Shown here piece by piece: positions 1 through 12,006 of a stretch of DNA of 64,000 bases; position 1 is the first letter of the stretch, and the number at the start of each line of letters is the position of its first letter. The DNA comes from Clitopilus passeckerianus (taxonomy: Eukaryota; Basidiomycota; Agaricomycetes; Agaricales; Entolomataceae). The stretch is taken from assembly GCA_944990035.1 (NCBI GenBank), contig CALYLX010000045.1, positions 1 to 64,000 on the forward strand. The letters are read 5' to 3'. A program made the position numbers and the translations under genes. Below the pieces are notes generated by a model, which saw only the letters and a program-made list of their open reading frames with translations, was not told the origin of the DNA and did no database searches.

Positions 1-2408
1 AGACCTTGATCTCTCTCGTCCCACAGGAATCTGAGCTGACCCAGGACCAGATGGCATGTGGTATGTCATGTCGCTTCCCTGCCGTCTTGTTGAGACCACG
101 GGTCGACCGTACGAATCGTGATACGAGGAGTGGCGAGGTCCTTCTTGGGGTGTGTATGGGGGCGAGGCATACGCGTTGTATGAACCGTGTGTTGGGTGAT
201 GGTCGGAAGACCGGACAGCATGAGAGAAGGTATGATCACTTGATGTCGGCGAACCACGACCCATTCGGGTTGGCAGAGGAGCACCTATCCTGGCACTTGA
301 GCCTAGAAGACGCGATGAGAGGATGATGGTTGGTTAATCACTGATAACCATACCTGATGTGCTCCAGCCATTCTCAAAAGTAGAGTTACCGGAATGCGGC
401 GGTGTGCCATATGGTTCGTAGGCTGCGTTGCTGGCAGTGTACGAATTCTCGATGTGAAAAGTCGTTGAACATGTGTGGAGAGGGTGCGCAATGGAATAAG
501 AAGGCGGGGATGAAGTCCGCCTTTTTATGGAGGGGTCGAGAGGATTGCAAGGACAGAATAGGCGGTTTGCTTGCGACTTAAATCATGCGTTAAGTAGTGT
601 GGTAAGATCGGGTTCTCTATTGGATAACCGTGCAAGATTAGATCGGAGGATCTACAAGGGGTATCGTCATGTTGACAAAAGGGTAATTCAAGCCAGCACA
701 AGGCCTCTTGAAACCAGACTGATGCATAGCTTGTTATCTGTCAAAATTCCGAGAGGTGGGAGTTCAAAGCAGGTTGGGCCAGTTTACGCCCTTGACAAGG
801 CGTTGAGATTGATGCAGATGGCAAACTGGACCTCGTTAGAATCGGAGCAAATGGTTCGGTTGGGAACTGGTTGGGAACTGACGTAAAGCGATGGTCCCTA
901 CTTTCTCCCTTACCGAGAGTCTCGGGGCATTGCGTAGCAACCATAAAGAGCGAGGAGTATCATCAGCAGATCTTCTCCGCCTATTCAGGATTAGCGTCTG
1001 AATGCAGAATGCAGTGGTTGAGCATAACAAACGAGGAATTTTCGTGCATTCTTAGTCGCTTCATCCAAACAAAGCAGCAGAATCACAACGTTCGTCTAGA
1101 CTTGTGCGATTCTCACCATTTCCTAAAAGAACGGCATTGATGTTTGGTCTGTCCAGTCGAAACAAAGAGGGTCGACCTTTGACAGGACTGTTGATTCGGA
1201 GATAGTGGAGCCGGCCCGAGGCGTGCCGTAGAGCTGAACTGGATTGGGTTGGAAATTCGGCATCAACTTTGGTCAGACTCCCCACTTTTGTTCACAGAAG
1301 GCGATGCGAAGGTAGTTTGGAGGCGGGCTTGCCGACTAGCCCTCGCTTCCGGCGGGCCCAAATGAGATCGTAAACGGAATATGTCTGAGAAAGTCGGCCA
1401 GCAATCTCTGCATTCATCGGCTTACCACGCCTACACGTTGTCATAAACTGTCAACAACCATCTGCCAACTCGTAGCGAAACTCGACCCGTGTAGGGAGGT
1501 GCTTAATGTGCTTAATGTGGTAATGTAGATTCTCAGTGAATGACGAAGACACCAATGATCTTCCATATGCACAGGCACAAGGGCCAGGCAAGAGTGAGTT
1601 TGTAGCGAGAAGCTGCAAGTGACCACAACCGCAATACTTGGTGATGAGAAGAGGTGCCGACTTGAATAAGGCAGCAATGAACTGTCAAAGTGATACGTGA
1701 CATAGCCGCTGGTATAAATCGAGGAGTTCGACATAATATTTTTGCCAAGATTTGGCGAATTATTCGTGTTTGAGGGGCCGCAGTCTATTAGGCTACTCAG
1801 GGCGAACAAGGTAGGTTGATATCCACAGTCCTTGTGCATCAGCTGCTCGGTCATCGAGCAAGTCCAGACGACTAGGGACATCATGTAGAGCTTACAAAGT
1901 CACCGAGTCAGGCTCTTCGAGCACCATCTTACCGCCGGAGATATTCCTCAAGAGCAGTAGCCCTGATGCACAATCCACATCAAATGAATTTACCTGGAAG
2001 AGGTTGAGATCGTCGTGAGTCACCATCCTAAATGTGTCTTGATTCGGAGTGTATGGAGTCGGTCCCATCTATGCTCCGAACGCACAGCTTCGTGATAAAT
2101 AAACTACCACTGTAGCGACCAAAAATGATTAATGAAGGAGACGCGTCGCCAAAATAGGTGGCGCATGTGGTGACTTGATGTGCAGTTTCATGAGGCCATT
2201 CTGCGTGCTTGAACCATCTAGTCTAGCTTGTTACAGAGCTTCGATGACAGAACTCTAGGTTAACAGAGGAGACAAGGTTTTCATGTGGTGCTTCAACCAC
2301 AATCTGCTGTTACATTTACAAGCTCCGTCAAGGGAGTCTCTGAAGGTTACTGTCAAACGTTCGAATGTACTTGGGCTGACTCGGAGGTGGCTGTGAACGT
2401 GACCTAAT
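1..2408. other. gene-poor stretch, no recognisable gene
   Basis: I see no convincing gene here. The longest open frame is about 147 codons on the minus strand (1441-1884). It is rich in Ser, His and Leu, has no recognisable motif, and lacks neighbouring exons that could be joined to it. Shorter open frames on both strands do not join across plausible GT/AG introns. The stretch may hold decayed coding sequence or upstream regulatory DNA. Confidence 0.5.
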
Positions 2409-2414
2409 CACGTG
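2409..2414. promoter_or_regulatory. CACGTG E-box upstream of the lunapark gene
   Basis: A palindromic CACGTG lies about 135 nt upstream of the chosen ATG at 2549, within the longer near-palindrome AATCACGTGATC. CACGTG is the core site of fungal bHLH factors such as Pho4 and Cbf1. That it acts on this gene is inferred only from its position. Confidence 0.3.
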
Positions 2415-2548
2415 ATCTGACGTTGCGTGTTTGGCTGGCACAGTGGCCTCTTGCTGTGGCAATCGTCTATGAGTCCGCTCTTCACTTGAAGTCCCTTCCA
2501 ATCTCTTCGTTCTCTTTCCCTTCTTGGGTCTCTTGGTTAAACCGGACT

Positions 2549-3777
2549 ATGTCCTTTATCTGGTCGATATTTAGTAAGGTGAGCGAGCTCTTTGGCCACG
2601 AAATCTACAATTCTTTGTTAACCTCTAGAATCAGCGGAAATCCGACGAAGATTGGGAGTCGGTTCTATCCAATCTCGCGACTGATATACAGAAGAGAGAA
2701 GTAAAGTTATCTGAAATTCGCCTTCGGGAACGCCGCTCCACGCTCCTTGTAACCCTCTACACTTTGGCCGGATGGATGGTATACATGACGTTATGGTATC
2801 TTGGAGCGCTACCCAAGCATAGCAGCGACAGTCGGACGCAGGCAGTGCAGAAAGCCATTCAAGCCACGCCTGTTCTAGTAGGCCCGATAATGTAAGTGTC
2901 AAAGCATTTCTGGTCAACGTGTACTTATCTCGGCTAGCATCTTGTTTATACGCAGAATTGTTCAAGTGTGGTATGCAAGGAAAGGCGATGCCGAAGGTGA
3001 GAATCTACACTATTTTGAAGCCTTCCAGTTTACGGGACGTTCGTAACAGAGAAAACCTTACAGCAGCTTAGAAAGCAGCAACGATTAAAGGTTGAAGAGA
3101 TCAAGAAGAAGACCAACTACTATTCCACTCGCGATCTCCTCCAGCGTTACGACGACCCTCCCAACTCGCCTGGTTTGCGGCAAAGGATGGTCAATGGCCT
3201 ACCTCCTACTTCACCGCGGCAACCTGTCACGCCGAAACGGCCATTACCAACCCAACCTGGCCCAATATTGAAAACCCCTGTTTCCTCCTCGAACCCTCCA
3301 TCAAGTTCGTGTTGTCTTGACTTGCAGAACATGTAGAACTTCACTGACACATTTGTAGAGCCTGGTCACCCCAGTGTCCCTCAACCCTCTGCCCCTCCGG
3401 TGAAGAAGTGGTATGACAAGGTTGCTGATGCATTACTTGGGGACGATGACCATACACCAAACGCATCCGCTTCTCGCTATGCCCTCATATGCGAGAAATG
3501 CTTTTCACATAATGGCTTGGTGAAAGAGAGCATGTGGGCTGAAACCCGTAAGTGACCCTTCTTCAATTCTCCGACCCCAACCCAGTTAATTTTCGACAAA
3601 GAATATGTCTGTCCAAAGTGTAACCACTTCAATCCCGCCGCTAATTCAAGGAAACGGGCGAAAACTCAACCAAACTCTCCAGCTTCTACGTCAAGTCCCT
3701 CCCTCTTCGTGCTGCAAATGCCTCCTCGGAACCTACAGAACCTACTCAGGACGATGCAGCGCCAGATGCGCAGATGA
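2549..3777 (+). CDS. lunapark-type ER junction protein (Lnp1 homologue)
   Basis: Lunapark proteins stabilise three-way junctions of the tubular endoplasmic reticulum. The start at 2549 gives a 10-residue first exon. A GT/AG intron (2579-2628) joins it to a charged helix (KREVKLSEIRLRERR) that leads into a first membrane segment at about residues 48-70. A second segment (about 92-110) is completed across an intron at 2892-2937. A basic coiled coil (about 116-140) and a Pro/Ser-rich linker follow. Near the C-terminus is the lunapark zinc ribbon, CEKC-FSHNGLV ... YVCPKCNHF, split by an intron at about 3550-3602. This order (charged helix, hairpin of two membrane segments, coiled coil, four-Cys ribbon) is diagnostic. 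The ribbon frame stops at 3777. A neighbouring frame with an acidic tail ending MEVDHF runs to 3797, so the last residues are uncertain. Confidence 0.88.
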
Positions 3778-3797
3778 TGGAAGTCGATCATTTCTAG

Positions 3798-5287
3798 GTT
3801 ACATGCATGTTCTATTTACCTGACCAATACATGTCGTCTGTCATTCACTTTCGTACCGACTTTCAATTATGCAGCGCAATCTGGCAAGCTTCTCTCCCGG
3901 TTGAACCCCAAGATCTCTCTTCCGATTATCCGTGACATTCTCATGTGTCCTCTAACCTGATTCTGATGAATCGTTCCCGACAAACTGAAATCAGTCATTG
4001 CCATATCATGATTATGTCTTCTGTTGTCTGCTTGTGCTCCCTTCACCGTCTCGGAAACCTATTCCTGGTGATTATAATTTGATGGATGGGTCAGGTAATT
4101 CACTCACATGGCCTCCTCGCCCAGCCACAGGGGAAGGTGAATGTTTGAATTCTTTCTGGCGCGAGGAGTTGTCGCTTAGATGACCTCCCTCGTTCTGACG
4201 ATAACCAAGGAAGCTCGCTCACATCCGTGGTACTCGGTGATGCTCGTACTACTGCTGGAGGGCGCATTCGTCATCGATGGGTCACAGGCGTTCAGCTTAT
4301 TGTAGCCTGTAGGGACGAGAACGACCCCCCTTAGGCGTATTTGTTTATCCGCACCACTATGAGATCCAGGACTGGGATTGGCCTGCGGTTTATTTCACAT
4401 CGTTTCCCTCGCCTACGGACTGCAGGCTACGGAGTATCCTGCGACCTCTTCACTCAGAGTCAATCCCACACTTGCCCCCTATTATCAAAGCATTGCATCC
4501 TTGCAATGGCACGAATATGGGTGAATTAATGATGTATCTGAAGCATGCGAGAATAAGATGGAAAGCAAGCCTGTATGTACTCCACCTCGTGTTCCTTGTT
4601 CAGCCCAAGAGAAATACGCTCAAAGAGAGTAATATGTTTCTTAGATATTGTTACTACCTTGATTGGCGGTGCTTGACCATCCTGGGATATGTACGCTTCA
4701 GTCGAATGATTGACATGTTCTGCAACACCACCGTCACTTACTGTCGGGCCAGAACTATTGGACGTGATTTTGTGCAGAAACCATCAAACGTCAAACTGTC
4801 AATCCCAAATTGAAAGACCGTTCAAGATTTCGATATTCTCGAGATTTCCGTAGTTGCCACTCTGAACACCTTCAATATAGCCAATTTTGGCTTCTCTGAA
4901 ACGCTGAGTGATCTGTGGGAGGAATGTTAATGACCTGGTGATCCGCTTACTGCTGAGTGGGGGGACATCTATCATGCAGGTGAACTAGTTCAGAATGTAG
5001 CCAAGAGGAGCGCGGTTCGCCCCTGGATTATTGGTCGAGGGCTTTGCCTGACCTTCCCCAGCTCGAAGGCTGTTACCGCGTTTGCCTACCATCTTACGGC
5101 ACTTTCATCCCGACGTCAAGGACCATGATTGTCGCTTCTCTGACCTTGAATTCCTCGACGATTGTCCAGAAAGCACTATGGCGTCAACAGACCCTGAGGC
5201 CTGAGGTGCGGCACCGATATTAGTCCTTGACTCAACCTAATAACCTCCGTTGAAAAAGGATCACAGCCTTGTTTCTTTGGCTCAACC
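3798..5287. other. gene-poor interval with possible decayed coding traces
   Basis: No intact gene is supported. A 113-codon plus-strand frame at 4472-4813 has no recognisable motif. Around 5050-5200 a plus-strand frame with coding character (HFHPDVKDHDCRFSDLEF) cannot be joined into a gene. The interval could hold an eroded gene, but frame breaks are frequent and I cannot name a family. Confidence 0.4.
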
Positions 5288-6079
5288 ATGGCTCTCAACC
5301 TCCCACCACTGTTGGGCGACAACCAAGGTCGCTACCGCGTCCATCTTGTCGGAAACAGTGGTAAGTCGGTCCTTTTCACCATAGGCATCCACTGACCTGT
5401 CGGTCCACTCGCTTTAAGGCGTTGGAAAGGTATGTCACAGTGGACGACACTATTAACGCTCACTCGAGCATCCTTGTAGACCACCACAGGCAATGCACTG
5501 GCTGCAATCCTGGGTGTTCCATTCTTTTCTCTCGACACCTTCTTCTGGCGCCCCGGGTGGGACCAATGCCCCCAGGAGGACTTCGTAGCCCGAATTCGCG
5601 AAACCATGAATGCTCACCCCGAAGGCTGGATTATTGACGGTAACTATACGAGCAAAGGAGCTGGTTTTGTGACCGATGAAGCCACGGACGTGATATGTAA
5701 GAGCGCTTTCTCCTTCTCAGTGTCGTTTTCCTGACTCTGCATCCTTTTAGGGCTTGACCCTCCTCTTATCCTATACCTTCCCCGCCTCATTCTCCGCACT
5801 TTCTATCGTCTCGTCGGAGTAAGGGCGCCTTGCTCTCCCGGATGCCCGGAAACCTTTCGCGAGGTCTTCTTCTCGAAGGACAGCATTGTCTGGTGGTGCC
5901 TCAGCAACCATTGGCGACACCGTCGAATCGAGAAAGAAAGGCTGCAGCGCATGGATATCCTCACTGGCACCTCCGTCAACGAAAGGAAGATGAGGAGATT
6001 TGGGGGCTGGGGGAGTGAGGTCAAAGACTGGCTTAATTCTGTTTGCGAGATGGTATCTGTAGGCAGGAAAAGCATTTGA
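5288..6079 (+). CDS. small P-loop NTPase, adenylate kinase/topology-modulation-like
   Basis: I read four exons (5288-5360, 5419-5429, 5480-5696, 5751-6079), which give 209 residues. Splicing assembles a complete Walker A motif, GNSGVGKTTTGNAL, at about residues 23-36. The second exon is only 11 nt and supplies its GVGK core. Downstream come FSLDTFFWRPGWDQCP and GWIIDGNY, hallmarks of the bacterial FlaR/topology-modulation branch of adenylate-kinase-like NTPases. The basic C-terminal half includes RHRRIEKERL. The sequence supports NTP binding, and a kinase-type role on a small substrate is inferred from the family. Function in fungi is not established as far as I know. The reading frame holds only if the microexon is included. 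Confidence 0.8.
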
Positions 6080-6221
6080 CCTCTACATAGATAATCCAAC
6101 CACTTAGACCTTAAAATATGTGTGTATGTAAAACTCTTGAATATGATTCGTAAATTGCTCGTAAATATTCGTGTGATACAGTATGAATAATTGAGGGTCT
6201 CGTTATAGGGCTAGCAATCCT

Positions 6222-7566
6222 TCAATCACCATAAGCAGGCGGCCGTTGCGAGTAAGGGTGCCCATTCCATCTCCCTTCAATGGACACCGGATAATCTGAA
6301 GGTGTATACTGCTGTGGGCCATCGGGGCCATTAGGTGCGTAGGCACCGCTGACAGCAGGCATCTGCGTATCTCTGAGCTCTTCCTCCTGGGATGCTGGTG
6401 AATGGGCCAAAGGCGTGACTGTTGGCTGAGGAGACGTTTCAGCTATCGTCGAAAGGGGCTGGGCTGATATCGATTCGGCGTTCTGTTGTTGAACCTCTCA
6501 GTCATTTGACCAGTCGTACCCTGCCATTGATTCTGGTCTTCCGTGTCTGAATATGGTCGCGCCAAGGCGGCAGCAGTGGCTGGTGCCATGGCTCCAGGGA
6601 AAGGCGAGAGAGTGGCGTTGGAGTAGGGATGGGAGGGTATACCAGTTCTGGCTATTCTGATAGGGTTCCGGATAGGAAATGTGGGGAGACGTAGATATTG
6701 CTGGGGTATCGAGCGCAGGATTAGATGTTCCAGCGACAGACCATGCTTCCGAGGTTGGCCGCTTCCGTCTGCGGCGGCAAAAGAACAGGCCAATGATGAT
6801 CATGGAAAGGGCGGCCACACCCAGCACAGTTCCCAAGATGATAGGGAGGACATGGGTGGATGACGAAGATCCGCTTTGATCAGTGCTCGAGGTCGAAGTG
6901 GTATGGCCTTCTGTCCATTCGTCGATGATGTAGTCGCGTGAGTAGTACCGGGCGGAGCAGAACTCGGAGAGCTTGAGGGCATGGAAGACGTGGATGATGC
7001 ATCACTGGGATCTAAGGCAGTATAACTTCATCAATGTAGTCAGAGACGACATGACAATGATAAGAGCAGGAAATTTACATCAATGTGTCCACAATACTGT
7101 ATGGTTGGCCTTGGCCGACCGAAATCAGAAGGGTGTGTTGCACGTTTGCCAATCCAGTAGCATTCCAAACCACCTGCGAAGGTGCAGTCTCCGGGCCCTC
7201 AAGGACCGCGGGTACCGAGTGATCGACGAGGTCAACGAGTATGGGAGGCCCTGAATCCAAGGAGACCTGGGTATTAACATTGTATGGCCAACGAGGGGAT
7301 AAGAAGTAGATGGCGACCCCTAGAAGCTCATTCAGCTTTGGTGCAAACGGCGAGTAGTGCGGTTTACCTGTGAACACCAATTTTGCGGTTGCTGTCGGAT
7401 CCTGTGTCAACTTGTGGGCTCCACCTGCGTCCAGAGAGGAATTTGCCGAGGTGACCCAGCTTTGAGGTGGATTGTAAGCTATTTGAGGGTCATTATCATC
7501 GAGAGTGACATTATGGAGGGCGTTGACTGCGCAGAATAAGACGCTGAGAAGGTAGACAGAGTGCAT
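6222..7566 (-). CDS. secretory-pathway glycoprotein with one membrane segment (Mid2/Skg6-like layout)
   Basis: The first exon runs from ATG at 7566 to about 7076. It begins with a signal peptide (MHSVYLLSVLFCAVNA) followed by VTLDDNDPQIAY and a W residue, a pattern common in Agaricomycete surface glycoproteins. Several N-x-S/T sites follow. A Ser/Thr/Pro-rich stretch leads to one membrane helix (LGVAALSMIIIGLFF) and a stop-transfer CRRRRKRP cluster near 6770. The cytoplasmic tail is Pro/Gln-rich and ends SQRPPAYGD at 6222. A good 55-nt intron (GTACGA ... ATCAG) near 6473-6527 joins the last two coding blocks. The joins flanking the membrane helix need unusually short introns (34-38 nt), so those parts may be mis-spliced here or carry small indels. 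It may be a cell-wall sensor or receptor-like protein. No ligand can be inferred. Confidence 0.65.
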
Positions 7567-7702
7567 GAACACAAGCGAGGCATGTCCATCGTGTCCGACT
7601 CACGACCGCGCTAGCTTCGCCAACGTGCCCAGGATAATCGACAACATGTTATGTAAACATTCTGATGGATGTATTCGGCGACATTTGAGCTACTGCTGGG
7701 AG

Positions 7703-8258
7703 TCAAGCCAGCCAGATAACTTCGCCAGTAGGAGAGACAATCCTGACCGGGTCTGGCACACCCTTCAACAGACACCCCATATATTCAACCTCGTCCTCGC
7801 TTGCCCCGGAACATCGACCTGCAGCATTCCGTGTTAGCACTTCCTTCAATGAAACCCACGTGTATACACATACGGTCTCAAATTGCCCATTGCGTTTCTG
7901 AGAGGATGCGTTGTCAGTTGATACTATAGTTAGACTACAGTCAGAGATATTCACCGTTGACGTCCTCTCACGATTGCTATCTGACGCAAAGATGGATTGC
8001 TCCATCGCTCTAGAAGGGGCTTTCCTGGTATTTGTCATTTCCATAGGCTTTATCAGCAAAGTAGCTACTTACTGAAAAGCCAGAATTCATTGCCATAGAA
8101 TAACGAGCGCCAACCCCATGCATTTCTTTTGAACTAACATGGCGTAGATCGCTTACATTCGAGACGCCGCGTTCCCTCCAAAGGAGTCCTTGCGGGGTTT
8201 CTGGCGCAATTTCAGACTCTTCAGAATCCTGGAGCGACGTTACTTCTTGTTGGCCCAT
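7703..8258 (-). CDS. doubtful small hypothetical gene
   Basis: An ATG at 8258 opens a hydrophilic, acidic N-terminal frame (MGQQEVTSLQDSEESEIAPE). Downstream coding-like segments include AMEQSIFASDSNRERTST and, after a plausible 57-nt intron (GTGAAT ... TCTCAG), KRNGQFET. The C-terminal part reads either ... GCLLKGVPDPVRIVSPTGEV, ending at 7703, or a shorter spliced alternative. The join near 8040-8075 is unresolved: the best intron leads to an early stop. I do not recognise the family. It could be a real short gene or a decaying one. Confidence 0.3.
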
Positions 8259-8264
8259 TCGCAA

Positions 8265-9693
8265 ACAAGCCTTACGCTAATAATCATAGGCCTTCTCTGA
8301 GTTATATTCAGCCGGAATATTGAGTGGGAAATCAAGAACTTTATGCTTACAGCTCGGCATCTCCTCACTTCCAAATCAGTCACTGCTCAGTGAGCTCGCA
8401 CTTCGTGGAGAACCAGACGTGGAAGGCTTGATGTGACTATGACAGGACGGTTGGTTGATACGGTTGCCTAAATCGAGCTTCAACGTCGGTCGAGAGGCTT
8501 GCTAATCAAACACTCACCGATTGAGGGGAGAAACGTTAGGTTTTCCCTATAGGTAGATTATTAGTCAAGAATTGGCTCGAAATACCGGGATGCATTTACC
8601 TTTGCCGTTCTCTATTAAGCAGTGCATCAAGTTGTATCAACTTTCCAATTACATACAACCACACAAGGAGCCGTGCTCACCTTTGGCCCAAGGTACTTCT
8701 TCAGAAAATGACTACCAGCGTAGTCCTCGTCAAAGCCGCTTTCGGTCGCCTTCAGCGCCTTCTTAACTGTTAAATGGCTGTGATGGAGTTTTTGACGGAT
8801 GAAGCTCGAGCTATACCCCTCCGAAAAAGAATACGGATTCTGGCTCGAGCTTCGCGGTCTAAAGGTAGAGCCTTGGATTTGTTGGCTGGCTCGGGCGGCC
8901 CTGGTGAATCACTAGAGCTCAAGAGTCAGCTAGAGTCGTTGACCGCGTGAAGGTTCCTACTCTGAACTCATCTCAAGCTGATCTTCTTCGTCTTCATCTT
9001 CCGAGGAGTGTTCAGTTTGTAAGAAGCTCCTCAGCCGTCCTTGGCTTTTGCTACGTAGAAATGCGATAGGAGGGACGCTCAATCGTGGAACCATCGCCTT
9101 GGTCGCAGGAGCCAACGAAGTGCTCTAGCAATACGTCGTACGGGATGACTCCGCAATGCAGACGCCTCAAGAAAAGTCATTGAGAAACGGCGATGTTCTT
9201 TCTTGACATAATGAGAGCCGTTTCTTGCATCGGGAGCGGGGATCTCGAGGTCAGCATGTCAATTTCAGCTTTGACTCTTTAGCAGAACCCGGAAGACCCC
9301 TTGATCGAGGATATCAAGAATAGCAAGAACACTATAGGCTCCATTTTTTCCTCCGCCAGCAAGAATGTTGCAACTTGAACAAAGTCAAGCTCCTAGCCAA
9401 AATATCGACGGATGGTCAGCGCAGAAAGCATGGAAACGCGGGTCTCCGGCATTGATTGAATAAATCCGAAGTCTTCCCACGAAGGCCAGGTGCGATATCT
9501 GCGGAAATCTGCAACGCCGACTTTACCGAAGACCTTGACATGCAGCTTCTCCTTTACGGAATTGCCTTTTCTCGATTCCATACATTCCTCTAACCCAATT
9601 CCAATGAATTCAATGTTTAGGCTCGCCGTCTACCCCATCGTTAGATCCATTCTCCCTGCCGTGTTGACCGTCGGAAATAACCTTCCTCCACAA
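8265..9693. other. intergenic stretch, no supported gene
   Basis: The best candidate is a 55-residue plus-strand frame at 8783-8950, beginning MEFLTDEARAIPLRKRI and ending ESLTA. It has coding-like charge patterns but no family resemblance and no exons to join. The frame upstream of the F-box gene stays open back to 9490 without an ATG at its start. An in-frame ATG at 9604 would add 30 residues to that gene. Confidence 0.4.
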
Positions 9694-11475
9694 ATGGCTA
9701 CCGACACGGACATGCAAATACGTCGTGTTGATGATCTCCTACGGCAAGGCTTCAGTGAGGTTCGCCACCCAGATGGTAGACATTGCGACGAGGTTCTCGA
9801 AGCTATCAAGCAACATGAGGGTCAGGTTGCATACCTCACCCGCCAAATTGGCAGCATCTCCGGAGCGACTTCTATGAACCTACACAGACTTGACGTTCTC
9901 ACGAAACAACTCGCCGCATTGAAGCACCATCAGAACTATCAGCTAGCGCCTATCTCTCGTATTCCGTCGGAACTCCTCCATCACATCTTTTCGCTACTTG
10001 TAAAGCACTACGTGGATCCTTACCACCTGTCAAACCCAAGCCGTTCTCCTCGACCTCTCGACCTCTTGGAATGGGTATCAATCACCCATGTCTGCCACGA
10101 GTGGCGCCAAATCATGATCAATGATCCTCAATTCTGGGCCCAGCTTTCTCCATCACGTCGACCAAAATGGACGAGAGAAATGATCTCTCGTTCTCTGAAA
10201 TCGCAATTATTCGTCAAGGTGGATTGTTTCGACATGACACCTGACGGACACAGCGCTATGGAACACATATTCGGAGAGTTGTTCAGAATACGGGAACTCT
10301 CCTTGATCGTTCCACACATCAATACTGTGTTGCAGGATTTGACGAAACCTGCACCTAACCTTCGATGTTTTGCCATACGCATATTTCGACAATTAACGGC
10401 ACCATCTCTCCCTTCAAACATTTTTGCAGGCACAGCCGCTCAATTGCGACAACTCTCCCTGGAGGGCTGCCAATTACCTCTGGAGTCTCCTCTTTGGAGT
10501 CGCCTGACCCACCTCCAATTGGTGTCGGCTCGTCTTGACATGACTGTTTCCCAGTTCATGAACATCCTTCGGGGATGAGCGAACTGAAGGAGCTCACACT
10601 GAACTCTGCCTTCCCCTTGACCACCGTCGGGAACAACTCATTGAGCCCATGACGCCCATCCACCTTGGCAACCTCGTCATACTCTCCATCAGCCAGCCTT
10701 CCGACTTCGCTTCTATCCTGCTGGAGCATTTTGAGCTACCACAGCAGCCGCAGACGTACCTAGCCCTTCAATTCCGGAGGCCTACCACCGAAGCGCTCGG
10801 AGTCGTCCTCAGGAGGCTGATTATTCAACTTACAACGCCAGACCCCATTTATCCACGTTGTCTTATCATCGAGGATTTTTCGCCACGCAGCATGCGGATT
10901 GCGGCCTGCAAGGAACGCAGTATTCGGGAACTTCACTTCACGCTGAGGTTAACAGATACCATGTATGGTTTAACTGAGGAGGATTACTCGTCCATCAAGA
11001 ACGGCTTCATTGGCCTCTCCCTGTTCGGGATCATGTGCAGACTCTTCATCTTCATGGCGTCAAGGCGGGAAGTATGGTCGCTGGAATCTACTTTCCCGAG
11101 GTCGATATGATCGTCGCAGACAGGGCCGCAGCCCTATCCTGGCTATCCCGCGCTCGGAGAGCTGCGGACACCAACGACCTCCCCAAACTTCGGTCGATTC
11201 ACTTCACCGAACCTCTTTCAGTAGAGATTCAAGGCGTAGAGACGTCGGGAAGCCTTGTTCTGGCTGCATTCATCGCATATCTGCGTCGAGTGAACCAGAA
11301 TGATTTCAAGTTGGCGCTGGTTCACCTTCCTCTTGCAGATAAGGATGATGCTAACGTCGGAATGCTCCACGATCTGGTGTGGAATATCTCATTTTCTGAC
11401 CTTCCCGTTCGTGTGAGTGTTCCCTTTCATTTGTCCTTCCCGCGAAATGTCGACTGATCAAAAGTGCAGGCATGA
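9694..11475 (+). CDS. F-box/LRR-like protein with three apparent -1 frameshifts
   Basis: F-box proteins recruit substrates to SCF ubiquitin ligases. The start MATDTDMQIRR opens a heptad-like helix (about residues 1-75). A fungal F-box follows: LAPISRIPSELLHHIFSLL, then ITHVCHEWRQIMINDPQFWA. This layout (coiled coil, F-box, LRR-like repeats) is typical of the very large Agaricomycete F-box family. LRR-like strands such as LRQLSLEGCQLPLESPLW follow. The frame breaks at about 10571-10577 (run of G), 10643-10648 (run of C) and 11026-11034 (run of G). Adding one base at each break restores one continuous LRR-rich frame. A last intron at 11413-11469 brings the stop to 11475. Either the gene is a recent pseudogene or the assembly has homopolymer errors. 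Confidence 0.7.
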
Positions 11476-11586
11476 TAGTCATATGACGTCAGTTCACGTT
11501 TTTCGAGATACTTCCATTCTGGAACCACACACATTCAGTCTCTTTCTGATAAAGAACCTTGCACGTGTAATGAACCATTTCAAACC

Positions 11587-12006
11587 ATGACTTCCATGTT
11601 CACGAAACCCAGAACATGCGCAATTTTTGCGATCCGTCCTTGCCGAGGTATTCAAACTACTACACACTCGACCACCACCACTGGCGTACCGACCCGGCCA
11701 GCTCAGCGCACAGTAGAGCTGAAGCCAAAAATAGAGGAAGGGTTGGCGCCCACACCTTCTGAGGCGTCTATCCGCGAGATTGAGGAGGCATTTGCGAGAG
11801 ATGGTCAACTGCCATGGGAACAAAGGGATGGTGATTGGAGCAGAGCTGGGACGACCACGGCGGAGTACCAAGTATGCAGCAAAACCGAATTTCCTTATGC
11901 TGCCCCTGGAGAGGATAGGCGATATGGTGGGATGAGGATGCTCCGTGAAAAGATGACCCTTGAAATCGAGGAGGAGGAAATCTCCCGGAAAAAGGAGGGT
12001 ATTTAA
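11587..12006 (+). CDS. small protein with WSRAG/RYGG motif, probably mitochondrial (copy 1)
   Basis: A single exon encodes 139 residues. The first 25 residues are rich in Arg, Thr and Ser and almost lack acids (FTKPRTCAIFAIRPCRG), which suggests a mitochondrial presequence. The second half holds DWSRAGTTTAEYQVC, then PYAAPGEDRRYGG, and an acidic/basic tail (EIEEEEISRKKEGI). The same spaced motif occurs in the next gene, so the two are tandem paralogues. I do not recognise a named family or function. Confidence 0.65.
   Translation: MTSMFTKPRTCAIFAIRPCRGIQTTTHSTTTTGVPTRPAQRTVELKPKIEEGLAPTPSEASIREIEEAFARDGQLPWEQRDGDWSRAGTTTAEYQVCSKTEFPYAAPGEDRRYGGMRMLREKMTLEIEEEEISRKKEGI

Noticed and set aside
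1441..1884. 147-codon minus-strand open frame
   Set aside because: It has an ATG, but the composition is irregular, no motif is visible and no flanking exons fit. I treat it as chance.
4472..4813. 113-codon plus-strand open frame
   Set aside because: No recognisable domain, no intron partners, and surrounding frames are broken. Kept only as a possible decayed trace.
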